From contig NW_019091364.1 in the NCBI RefSeq assembly GCF_001949145.1, positions 921,434-985,433 of the forward strand: 64,000 bases of DNA, written 5' to 3'. The notes under the pieces were generated by a model, which had not been told where the DNA came from, made no database searches, and was given only the letters and a program-made list of their open reading frames with translations. Position 1 is the first letter of the stretch; every line of letters starts with the position of its first letter. The DNA is from Acanthaster planci (taxonomy: Eukaryota; Echinodermata; Asteroidea; Valvatida; Acanthasteridae). The position numbers and the translations under genes are program-made. Shown here in pieces: positions 1-11,626 of the stretch.

Positions 1-3000
1 GCTCTTGCTGAGCAAATATTTTCGGTGCTAAGCAGTTGCATTTGATTCATTTTTCATATGTTCCATGCATTACTGGGCTGGCTTTCAAAATATTGCCCTT
101 GATAAGCAAAGGTTGTTCATTCTACATTTCAAAAGCTCTCACAAAGATTAAGCAACCCACATCTCCCGATGTAGGGTGGGTTTTTTTCAGGACATCAGAC
201 CTTCCATAGTGATCTTGACTGGGTCATAAAAGGTAGATTTATATCCGCGAGACTTTGAGCAAGTGGTTTCATTGTTTGTGCATGCTAAGGTAGAGAACGA
301 AGCCATCAGTATAAGATGTCTGAAAGCCCAATCCATCTCATCCAACTGATCAGAACCCTGTGAAAATGTAGACCAAATTATTTGTCTTCTGAAGAGGAAT
401 GATTCGCGGTTAGTTGGGCAGGTAGTGAGAGACCCTATACCAATACATGTAGTAAGCTTGACGAGTGGAACAGGTTTTTTTTTAAGGGTGAAAAATTTAT
501 ACTGTTCACATTAAGCCAAACCAGGGTTGTGGTAGTGTTTGTTGTTGTTGTTTTTGGTTTTTTTTTTTCATTTTTTGTATTAAAAACAAACAAACAAAAC
601 AAACTTCCAAAGACGTGAATGATCATGGAATTCTCCCCAAACTATGTAGCAGTAACTGATTCTCTACCAGCTGGGCCACCAGTACCCAAGCCAAATGTTG
701 GGCATCTCCAAACTTACAGTTCTTTGGTTTTATAAATCTGTTCAATAGAACATTGCAAGCAGAAAATCATAGAGTGCCTGCTTAATTATACAAATGATGC
801 TGTTTGAGATGAATTTCTCCCACAAGGGCTTAGCCCCAGCACATACAATGGGCCCTTTTTTCTGATTCACCATGACATTTCCACTTCAGAACCTAAAATA
901 CCCCATTCAATTACCCGGGATTCTTTGGAGGGACATTTCTACTATCTTTGCACACCCCTTCACAATTACCGCTGGCTTCATCCCTTTGGTCTTCCATTCT
1001 AACCTTTTATTCTTCATTTCCGCAAAGCAGCTGTATCCAGTCATCCAACGAATGCTGATCAAATGCATCAACTAAACCAAGCGCATTTGCTCGTGGACAA
1101 CAAACATTTCAAAAGATGGACACTAAAGTAGCAATTAAAAGCCTGGCAGATGCACTAACGTCCCAAAAAATGAGAAACCTCTTTTGAACTAGAAGATAAT
1201 TTCTACTGAGCCATTTTCAATAACATGTTGTAACACCTGCCAGATATGCCAGTTTCCAATTTGAGTCAATCAATTATCAGGCCTAGCCGAGGAACTAGCA
1301 AGTGGCAATTAAAATGCAAGTTGCATCCTCTGGAGTTCCTCAGCCCCCCCTCCCAATAAAAATCTCCTTCCATCAAGTAAAATTTGTAACAAGACCATTA
1401 TGGCAGGAGTGGAATGTCCGTTTACTTTGACTTGGATGAGGAAATCCTTTGTATTAAACCCACTCAAGCTTGGTATGGACAAATGGATGGCCTCTATGCT
1501 GGCTGGTGCGTGAAATGTCCCCATTTCAGGCCTGGGGTGTAAGGGTCCCTCCCTGCCCGTTAATTTGGCAGAGCTCCTTTCGTCCCAGTCACCCTGAGAA
1601 GTCCATTATTACAAGGCAAGCCTTCAGTCTCTTGAGTCAGTTCTTTCTGACAGAACTGAGGTCAGTGATGAAGGCTGGGTGGGGGTGGGGTTAACAGGTT
1701 GTGTGCCAGCACTGTGAATGACACCACAACACAACAGAACAGATGGGTGAAGGCTAGGCATTGTGTCCTGGGCACCATTAGCCAAAATTTCAAGAGGGCA
1801 AAAGAAGTTGAACTCTCTCTCTCCTCTTCTCCCTGCCAAAATTACTAAAACTCAAGCAACATAACGAAGCAATAACACTTTCAAGTTGTACAATTTTCCG
1901 TAACAGTAGTTCCAACTTTTTCCAGATGTCGGATAGACGTACACGGTATGTCCAGGATCCAACACACAGAGCACACACCTTGTATGCAAACAAGGAAATG
2001 ATGAAAAGGTCCATCAGGATGCTGATCTTATCCAAATTGAAAATCCTACGAAGACATAATAAAGCTTATCCTAACGGTGTCACTCCAATGCACGTATCCA
2101 AAGGGATTGGTACACATGTAGGTCCAGCACTCCGGAAACATTTCCAGACGAAAAGATACTCCTGGGATCCTCTTGAATAAATTTCCTTTCATTCTAGGGA
2201 CTTTCTGCTTTTAGACAGAAAAACTACCCCAACTAAAATAACTCAGCCAGTTCGGTGACATGTTAACAAAACAGAATAAATCCTGACTCCCTTGAATACA
2301 TTTCCTGCATTCTATAAGCACCAGGGAATCATTATGTGCATATAAATGTACACGTCGGGTTGTAACATAGCTTGTTTAAAATTCTAACAGCAAGAGAAGC
2401 CAGACCGACTTGATTGAAAGGGACGTCAGTGTCAAGCAGTTGCCCTAATTTTGGCTCACCTCTCCACACAGTGCCATTTTCCATTCCAAGGCAGAACCAA
2501 ACATTATTTTAAAATTCCACGCAACAGTTTTTGAGTCGGTTGATGGAAAGAATATGGCGAGTGAAAAACAGAAGATAGGGGGGGGGATGTGGTGTGTTTA
2601 TGTCTGGAAGATGAACAAAGTCTGACAGGCCTTTATGATAAAACCCTGTCTAGGATCCACTTAAAGTCTGGAACATTCTGAGGCTTCCCACCCCCAGGCT
2701 GCATGTGTGTGTTTTTACTAGAGTGTCGCTTTTATTGGTTGAAGCGAGACGACTTTATCGGTTGGAGCGAGCAATCGATAGTTGCTCTTCTGAAACGAGA
2801 GGGGGAAGGCATACTGATCACGGCTGCAGAGGTACGGGTGAAAATGGGTGCTGTAAAAAATCCCATTATTTCAGCTCAAAGAATATCGGACAGTCTCCTA
2901 TGCATATGAATGATGATTACTCATATGCAAGGCAGTCGACTGTTGGGACGCTGTGTATGGCTTGGTATTTACACAAAAATGGAGGACATATTCTGAACAC

Positions 3001-5466
3001 TTCCACAGAAGGTGTGCCACAAGCTACCAGTTACCAATACTGACCGGAAAAGAAGCAAAATGCGAGCAGTGAAATTAACAAAAACCAGGCCAATTTCACA
3101 TGCAGTAACAGGCACTTCTACCTTGATCAGAGATTTTCATTCTGCCAGCTTATATCCTCTGCACCCAGCCTCCTGCTATACAAAATGAATTGATGTAATG
3201 TCTGCATCTGGCCAGTATGTCACGCTACCCTTCCCCTCCTTCCCCCACGGTAGAATCATCTGCCAGCCCTTCCTGATCCTGGTCTCCAATGCCCCACCTC
3301 TGAAATCGGCAGGGCACTGGGGAGAGGAAGTGACTGCATCTTTGGGGAAAAAAAACAAGACACCTCGTACAAATGACCCTTAGATGTAAAGAGAAAAGGA
3401 CAAATAATGGCCGTGTGGTTCATCAGGTGCCGCTGTGGCGCATTGGGACGGTACCCTGTGAGAGTGACAGCACACCATCAATTGAATGAAGAGTCGCCAG
3501 ACTGTCCCTTGGGGACTTGCACCGTCTAGTCCCTCTTGGGCTACGGGTAATAAAGAGCCTCTCAGTGTAGCTTACGCTGATCTCGGCTCGCCCTGTACAT
3601 TATGCAACCTGGAGAAAACGGACCAATGGTGTTGAAGGCTTCCAAAATCCATAATCCAAATGAGGCCCCCCCCAAAAAATACAAAACTCTGAATGCATGA
3701 TTGAATTTTAATCTGAATATATTTCTTGGAAAGAATGTACAACATTATTCCAGACTCTTAATATTCAGTGTTTTGTTTTAAAATCTCCCTCGTCAATATA
3801 TATCAGCAAGCTCGGAGACAAATTCAACAAAGGAAGCAGCTAAGACACATTTCCTCAATTATTCTTGTCAACTCTACAAGATCATTTCAAAGGGACAGAA
3901 AAAAAACAATCCAGTTTCATTCAGAACACACACCATTCTCACACTTCTATCAGAGAGACTGCACGTCTGCACTGGATACCAACCAAAAAAAAATGGTTTG
4001 GCAGTGGACCCCTCGGTTGAAAAATTTCAGAGACATCAACAATGATCCAGCTCATGCTAGCACGCTATGCTACAACCTTGACGACATTGCATTATAATAG
4101 TATTCTCATAAATGTCTCACACTGACACTCCCCGGATACCGACAGCGTGCAATACGTGTACATATACTTGTCTGGCCTGCAAGCAAAGCGTCGCCCGCTG
4201 TGCGCATATTCAACAAGCTCCTATCCCTACACTTCACCCAGCCTCGTCGTGGGTATGCCCCAAGCATTTGGCAAAGCCCAGTTAACTCCTCAACAGAATT
4301 TTTCTTAACGAGGGATCGCAACACCCCTCGAGCATCGCATCTTAACCTCTCGCGTCTCAATCCTTCCCTTCGTGAGGAGGGGGGGGGTTTACTTGCAGTC
4401 AGCCAGACGAGACTCAGATACATTATTGATGGGGGGGTGCTCGGGACACTGCATGAGGCAATATTATTAGAGGACGCTCAACATCGGGTTTTTGTTTCAT
4501 TCCGATAGCGTGCAGGGTTTCAACAGGATTTTGGTCAGAATGGATGTTAATTAACAGGGAAGACTGCAGAGTACACGTTAGGGACGGGGGAAGCCAAGTG
4601 ACTTAGCTCTTTGCTGAGCTTGATGTCATCAACCCCCTCCCCATAAAAACAGACGGACAATTTGGTTGCATTTAAGTTTTTAAAACAGCAATGGAAATCC
4701 AACAGCGATCCTTTCTTTCTTCCGTTGTTTGCTGCTTCTCAATTCAAAGATATAATTCTCTCTGTTTGTACCCACACCACCTTAAGTGCAAACACCGTGC
4801 AATAGATCCCCATGACCAAAACTGCAACACCAAATGCTTTAAAACACAGTAATTATGCCTGGGCTCCACAGACTTGAATCTAACCAGCCATCGTGGTGAA
4901 CTTGGGATTAATAAGCCACGATGAAAGGTTATGTTGACAAAGCATTGGTTTCATGGCACCAGACCCTTAATAGACCTCCATTTCCTTACAATGATCAGTC
5001 ATGCATAATTATCACAACAGTGGCAATTTCAAAAGCTATGACAATCATTATACATCAGCATTGTGTCCGTCCACTGAGGTCACCAGACTAAGTTGCCATC
5101 ACTAGAATCAACTTCGAAATGACCCAGAAATGAATAGTATTTTATCATTTTATGTCATTGAATAAACAGGCGAATGCCAAATACCGACACGGTTCACTGT
5201 GCATGTTTGCACCTGCGGACCAATCCTTCTCGTGCAATGGTGCTCCTCAGGACATAATAGTAAAAAGCCTAGCAGCGCCCTCTGCAGTTCCTGCGCAGAC
5301 CCAATGTGCAGAGTAGCACCACTCAAGATGACAAAATTGCCTCTTTGAGATGCGCCTCTTTAGCATAACAGACTGAAGACACGTTTTAACGCTGAAGATG
5401 AGCGTGTGGCCGCAGGAAGTGGCTGGGACACGCATCGCTGATGATATATCCGCAATGTAACGGCTT

Positions 5467-5602
5467 GTGATTGCCGAGTTGGATGGCAGCACATCTTAAA
5501 GGCAAGAGAATCCCATCTGTGCATATGCGTTCAGGTGATTGCCGAATTGGATGGCAGAACATCTAAAAGGCAAGAGAATCCCATCTGTGCATATGCGTTC
5601 AG
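5467..5602. repeat. 68-bp tandem duplication
   Basis: Two adjacent copies (5467-5534 and 5535-5602), each starting GTGATTGCCGA and ending ATATGCGTTCAG, differ at about four positions. A third copy starts (GTGATGC) and diverges at once. This is a recent local duplication. Confidence 0.9.
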
Positions 5603-7816
5603 GTGATGCAGCCATCCATAGCAAAAGTAATTAAAGCCATTGTCAGGCAGGCCAGTTAGTGCATTCTCTCAGGTTGTAATTGCTTCTGGTTGGTTGTTAT
5701 TCCCAATAGCGCTGACTGGAATTCATGATGCAAAAGTATTTCAATCATTATCACATTTGTCATGTTCTCTCCAACTTCTTTTCGGGATGCTTTCTGCTGC
5801 CCTGAATTTATGATGTCAAGTAAAGGACAGTCAGTCGTCTTACAAGTACCGCATCACAGAAAACACTCGGCATCCATTTGGTATCTGTACTTTTTTTCTT
5901 TCAGCAATAATATAAATTCATCAATCTTTCATATGGAGTATATTCATTGATTTTATTTGATTCAAGATATATAAACTTGTCCCATTGCCTCTGTAACAAA
6001 CTATTTTCCTCTCAAATGTAATACAATTAACCCTTTTATGATTTGTCATCAGCATGCTCCTCTTTTTTAAATACAGGAAAAAATCTTTCTTCGACCAACA
6101 AACACACAAGATTTTATACATGTAAAGGGCTCTATATTATCATAATCACAATATTTTAAAGCCCAAAATGTTTGAAGAACTTTCTGGAGCCTATGAATTT
6201 TTGAAGGACTCGGTTTACTCTCTGGGCCCTCAATAAGCATTCCCCTCGAGACGAAAGAGGGGACTTGGCCAACATTTGGCCGACTAATCGCTGGACGAGC
6301 ATAGTTGAAACCTTTGGTTAACATTTGACGCTGTGACCTTTGATATGTGACAAGAGGAAGAGGGAAATTGACTGGACTTGATGGGAGAGCATTAAACTCC
6401 AATCAAAGGGGCGATCCAGAGCAGGGAAACGATGCAGACAAGACACCCATCCTCTACATCAGACTACAGTGGCTGATTGCATGTGTGATACGGATCTTGT
6501 ACCCTGGAGATGTGTAAATGTTGCAAAGGCTGCCATAGTTCTGGAAGCCCAGTTCAAACATAACCGAAACATCTTGATGCTGGCAGGCTTCTCAATCTAG
6601 TTAATGCATATATGTAGGTTCATGTTTTAATCAGGGAATTTAGAAGAAGAGACAAGCCCTGTCCAGACTTGTATAACAGTTCTGTCCACATTTCCAGAAA
6701 CCCACTCATAAACAGGGGAATCCAGACATAAACAACTTGATCTCTGCACGACTTTTCTGTCTGAAGTGGAATCTGTTTTGGGATGGGATTTGATCCCCTC
6801 AATGAGCCATTAGCTTGACACAGTCTTGGTTTTCTTTACTGCATCGTCTTCTCGCTCTGACCTAATGAAGCGCAACAGCACTTTTTGGCATCTTTCCCTG
6901 CAACTGATAGATACTCACAATCCCATGCCCAAGATAATGAGATGAGTTGCAGCTCGGTCTCCTGGGTTATTAGATTGGAGTCGGCTGGAATTTTGATGAG
7001 CGCCAAATGCTGGAATTTGCCAGGAAACTGATGGCCGTTACACATCAATGCACATAAGCCACCAGTCGCTCCTCTTCAAGAATGAAATTCTTCAATGCAG
7101 GCTTTCCAAGTCTGCCAGAGATGTAGGTCTCCATAAGCGAGCCCTTTTACAGGAAGCATTCACACCTTCAGGTTGAGCTGAAAGTTGACAAGGCTTCCAA
7201 CGCTGTCCAAACACTTTCTGCTGGCAATGTCTGCCTCCGGTTTTCAAGGATTTGTAGAACAAGATTCTGAGTATTTGATTTTGAACCTTGCCGGGGTATT
7301 GATGTCCATAAGCAAGATATATTACTAGAGATTACCAATTAGACAAGGCAGTACTGTTGATCATGGCATGTAAACGTACTGGTACCAGTCTAAAAGTGCC
7401 CTGCCTCCCATCAAATGAAGTAGGGTGTGAAATGAGTGCAAACAGCCTCATCTCTTTTAATTCAGGAGAGAGATACGTCATCTACATCTCCCAGGAACTG
7501 GAAGCCACGCACCTGTGTCTCAGTGAAATAGATTCCCTGTCATCATGCCAATCAAAACAGCACCACAGCATTACAGCATCAAGCCAAGTCATTACGCCAT
7601 ATCGAGGTATCATCCTAATGGGACCTCTGCATTATGATTCGTAACTGAATAAAACAGTCCATCCTTTTTCCCCCACGAAAATCCACAACATGGCATATCC
7701 TAAATATCAATACCCCTTCTGTGCACTGGGTAACAAAAATTAATGCTTAAATACCTTTCATTTTGCTTAGCAAAATTCAGATGAGAACCAATCACACAGT
7801 GTTGTATTCGAATCCA

Positions 7817-7936
7817 TCACAGGTCCAGTCACAAGTCCCTTCACAAGTCCAGTCACAAGTCCCGTCACAAGTCCCTTCACAAGTCCAGTCACAAGTCCCT
7901 CCACAAGTCCAGTCACAAGTCCCTTCACAAGTCCAG
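7817..7936. repeat. 12-bp minisatellite, 10 units
   Basis: Ten consecutive units of TCACAAGTCCNN, where the last two bases are mostly AG or CT. The period is a multiple of three, so all frames stay open and give a low-complexity Gln-Val-Pro/Ser frame on the plus strand, which I do not regard as coding. Confidence 0.95.
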
Positions 7937-8010
7937 TCTTTGGCATGAGGGCGAACAATGACAAAAGAATGCTTCATTTGCTTGTAAATTGGCATCAGAC
8001 TGAATGAGTT

Positions 8011-8076
8011 GTGGTGGACTTGTGATGGACTTGTGGACTTGTGGTGGACTCGTGGTGGACCTGCAAGGACTTGTAA
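8011..8076. repeat. Degenerate reverse-oriented copies of the 7.8-kb minisatellite
   Basis: Five or so GGACTTGTG-like units in the opposite orientation to the CACAAGTCC core of the array 75 bp to the left. Spacing is irregular (9-15 bp). The two arrays can pair as a foldback. Confidence 0.8.
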
Positions 8077-9864
8077 TAGACTCCAATATAACACTGCAGT
8101 CAGAAGCAATTCATTATCACATGGTGCTTTGGGCTGGATACCAACTGCAGAGTGATTAGCATGTCTCTAAGCTTAAACAGGGAAACAACAACCAAAAGGA
8201 CCTCCAAACAACTTCTTCAAAAGAGTTTTCGTTGTGAGCATTAAAGCAAACCCTTAAACGAACCCCCCCCACACACAAGTTTTCATCAAGATAGCATTTG
8301 CCAGTACCAGACTCCTTTGCTCACAATCTCATCAAGGTTTTGATGCCCATTACCAACTACTGACTATTTGCATCAGGTTCCCTTGCGTAAATGTTGTCTG
8401 GAAGATCATTTTCTGGCTTCATGCTTGGTGTAAGACCGTAGGCTTAGGGTCAAAGGCGGCAGAGACACACTTGCCACGTCTCGTATCAGGTGCATTCTGC
8501 TTGAGACATTTGGGCATTACTAATTCATGGGATTGCTATCTCCGAAGACCATTTTTTTTCCTTTTTGTTTTCTTGAAGTTGGTTCTTTAGGGTAGCAGGT
8601 GGCTTCATAGATGACTACTGGAGATATTTACACATTTGGCAGCTTGGCTGTTGTAGGATTGGGAAGAGAGGATCAACTGTGGTGGGGGGGGTAATTCCTG
8701 GCAGTAAGATGATTCAGATAACCAACGATGGACCCCAACAGGGCTTAGAATTAGATTTAGTATTTAAGATTGTTGCAGGAAAAACAGTTGGAGTTCAGTG
8801 ATGAAAATCAAGATACTGCATGAAATTATTAGTAAGTTCCCTGATAACTGTTTGAGTGCTGAAATAAGATTGTTCAATTTGACTCATCCTTGTCTGTAGT
8901 TACAGCAAAAGAAAGAATGAGGTGCCTAACATAATCATTGACTTGATCATAGGTTTGACAACAAATGACTCGTGATGGATATTGTCCAAAGTTTACAAAT
9001 TTACTTTTTGTATTATAAATTTATGCAAATCTTTATACATCTTCACATTTTCTCCTGAAGTATTGCCTTACCTGCTTGTCATTTTGTTAGCCTACTTGCT
9101 TGGAAATATCTTTTGCTTCTAAACCTCCAGAATTTACTCTGATCAGCCACTGCAGGAACATCTCTGTAGAGATTTGTTTTTCAAACTCAGTAACTCAAAG
9201 TCACATGATAAGAATCTTCTGTTGAGTGTTGAGCAACTCCTGTAAACATTCCCTAAAGGCTGGTTTGTGAACTCGATTAGCAATCAGTGGTCAGGTGGCA
9301 TGTATGAACCACCTGAGGTTCTGATCGGAGTAGATGATTGGGAGATTGGGGCATTTGAAAATCAGGGAGATCAGGTGGCTCCAGCTGTGCTTATCACAGT
9401 TTAAATGGTTTAACAGGTCCCAATTAAGCAATATGATCGAAAAGGTTATACATGGTCATTTTGAGAGGTTCCCTAAAGTTATTTGAGGTAGAAGTTCTGG
9501 TTGGAAAATTCTTAAAAGTGAAAGTTAATGTGCAAGGTCATTCAAAAATAACTCAGACAGTCTCTTTAGTCAACAACGTGCAACTTGACTGTGTATTTTC
9601 ATTTGATAATGCCCGCTGAGAAGTCATAATATCCACTCTGTAAATCACGCACTGGCACCTGGATACGAGACAGTTTAATTGATTCTGATTGGTTAGGAGT
9701 CTGTGTGCACGTGGCTCACCATGCATGTACCAAGGTCCATATAAGGAGATCATTTGGACAACCATAAAATAAAATGGATGGGGGTGTTCGGAAAAATGAA
9801 AGTAAAATTCTAGAACAAGATTGTTCAAAATCTGTCTCTCTAACTAAAAAAACTATTTGTGAAT

Positions 9865-10023
9865 GGGAATAAATAAGCACTTGGCCAGTCTTACGTTTAA
9901 GACGGGCTCAGGAGACTGAATGCTGATAATGTCCTCACCCACAGCTTGGGCATTAGTCACGCCCATTCTCCTTAGCCGGTCTTAAACCCATGTTTAAGAC
10001 CGGCCAAGCACATTTTTATTCCC
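9865..10023. mobile_element. Foldback/MITE-like element with nested palindromes
   Basis: Ends are inverted: GGGAATAAATAAGCACTTGG on the left, and its imperfect complement ending TTTATTCCC on the right; the arms are about 45-50 bp. The right arm contains a perfect 13-bp hairpin (GCCGGTCTTAAAC, loop CCAT, complement at 9992-10004), and the left arm a decayed version of the same palindrome. No coding capacity and no clear target duplication. A non-autonomous DNA transposon relic is the likely origin. Confidence 0.75.
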
Positions 10024-11414
10024 TCTTTTTAACCTAGGAATGGCTTTTCAAATTTCAAAAGTAACATGCACAATAACTTACTTTCTTAAAACTTGATAAT
10101 TTAATTTGGAGCCGAAAATCAAACAGGTAAGAAAGAGTAAAAACGACTATTTCTCTGAAAGTTAGATTTGAACTGTTTCCACCATTTGAACTGAAATGTA
10201 TTAAACTGAAAGTGAAACCAATGCTTCCATTATGCAACATGTACGTGTGAGAAATGTGACGAGACAGAAACAAATTTTCCACATGTCTTAAACAGGAGAA
10301 TGAACGGTTTTGTCAAGGTCAAAGTGAATGTATCTCCAGTCTTTCAAGTGCTTTTGGGGAACTTTTTATTTATTTAGCAAGGGAAGGTCCCTGCATGTGG
10401 GTGAATTGTTTTGGATCCATTATGGATAGAGATGGGTCATAAAACTTCTCAGCTTAAAAAAGGTGTGTGTGTGGTCTGTTTACAGCCAAGAGAACCTACT
10501 TACAACAAACCTCTCAAAGAATGCCCAACGATAGTCTGATAAATCAACTTCAAAGCCACTAACCGATGCAGAAAATCCCACTAATGGAATCACCTCTATA
10601 GAAGAAACCCCTAAAAAGCTGAAGTAATCTCCTTCAATTTCACCAAATCAACCAAAGGAAATATTATCCCTGGCCCAAACCAGCTTCACACACCCTAAAT
10701 TGGTCAATTAGAGTACGCTGTGGTGCCCTTCTACAATGAAATAGGAAGTATTGCTTACCATATTTTTCCATCACACAGAAGGACGAATTGTACTTTTTCA
10801 GGTAAGTGCAGTGATCTTTGCCTGAACTTTTTTTTATTCAAATTTTTCAACTGGGTGGACCAACACCATGAAGTACTGGAACTAAATGTAAAACTATCCA
10901 CCCTTTTTGTGACCTGTGCTGGGTTAAATTTCTTCTTTCTGGATTGGGAAGTGGTACAGAAAGTGGCAAAGGCTCTTTCCGATCTTGTTCCCTGAGTCCA
11001 CAATGCAATTATTGTATCTAATACGGATGGATCCCTTCCAACAGTCAGACAATTTCTCTGAAAAGCACACATTATAAAATCTTTGCCGGTAACCGTCATG
11101 ATACGCATGATGACGGGGGCGTGTCTGTGATGCCCGTTGGATTGGGGGCTGTTTAGATCTCACAATGTATTTTCCACCAAACGTAAAATTTTGCCAAACC
11201 AAGGGATCAAAAAAAGTGAAGGACACAGGGAAACTATATTGTCCACAGCAAGATAATAAATTATGCACCTTGAAAAATATCTACGCTCATTCATCCTTTG
11301 GGGATACTTTAAAATAGGACTAAAAATGCATTGACACAACCCCAAACATTGACCCTTAGGAAAAGGAGAATGCATCTCAGCAAGAAGAACAAATTCAAGA
11401 TGTGGCAAACTTAC

Positions 11415-11626
11415 TGCTGACAGAGGGAGACCAGGTTCTCGTCTGTTGTGTGGGTGGGAAGGCCTCGTATGTACAGGTTAGTCTTGCTGAGTTTGTCGTT
11501 GCCGTAACTACTCTGCGAGGACTGGGAGTGAGGGGAATGTTGCTGACTGGAAGAGCCTGAACTGCCCGCTGAGCCGGTGTTACTGGCTGGACTAGGCGGG
11601 GGCATGGTTCTGACCGGTGGGTATGT
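11415..11626 (-). CDS. RBMS: RBMS homologue, shared internal exon with start of RRM1
   Basis: Internal coding exon, 212 nt (70 codons plus 2 nt). It begins after a TTTGAGCAG acceptor in phase 0 and ends at a CAGCA|GTAAGT donor, so a split Gln or His codon continues in the next exon. The peptide starts [15 protein letters not shown], runs through a Ser/Gln/Gly-rich linker (about residues 16-41 of the exon), then enters RRM1 with [19 protein letters not shown] and ends LVSLCQ. LYIRGL is the RNP2 core; the order MPPPSP, Ser-rich linker, [18 protein letters not shown] is typical of the RBMS1/2/3 and shep family, which bind single-stranded or AU-rich nucleic acid and act in mRNA control. The RNP1 half of RRM1 must lie in a further exon at lower coordinates, which I could not find. 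Phase 0 at the acceptor suits both upstream first exons. Family assignment is firm; which vertebrate paralogue is closest cannot be decided. Confidence 0.93.

Larger units (their letters stand above)
1..11414 (-). other. Intron 3' of the shared RBMS exon (continues past the window)
   Basis: Starts at the GTAAGT donor at 11414 on the minus strand and continues out of the window to the left. I looked for the next RRM1 exon (a GYGFVDF-type RNP1 peptide) and did not see it. Contents are repeats listed separately at 5467-5602, 7817-7936, 8011-8076 and 9865-10023. The open frames here are short, overlap on both strands and match no family I know. Confidence 0.7.

Noticed and set aside
3425-3615. 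CpG-rich stretch with a box A-like TGGCGCATTGG
   Set aside because: Looks like a possible tRNA-type SINE head, but no box B follows at the right distance, so not called.
7763-8109. Repetitive Gln-Val-Pro-Ser frame (plus) and Thr-Cys-Glu-Gly frame (minus)
   Set aside because: Same cause: the 12-bp minisatellite keeps frames open on both strands.
1-11414. Search for the next RBMS exon (RNP1 of RRM1)
   Set aside because: No minus-strand stretch encoding a YGKIVSTKAIL- or GYGFVDF-like peptide was seen; the exon probably lies beyond the left end.
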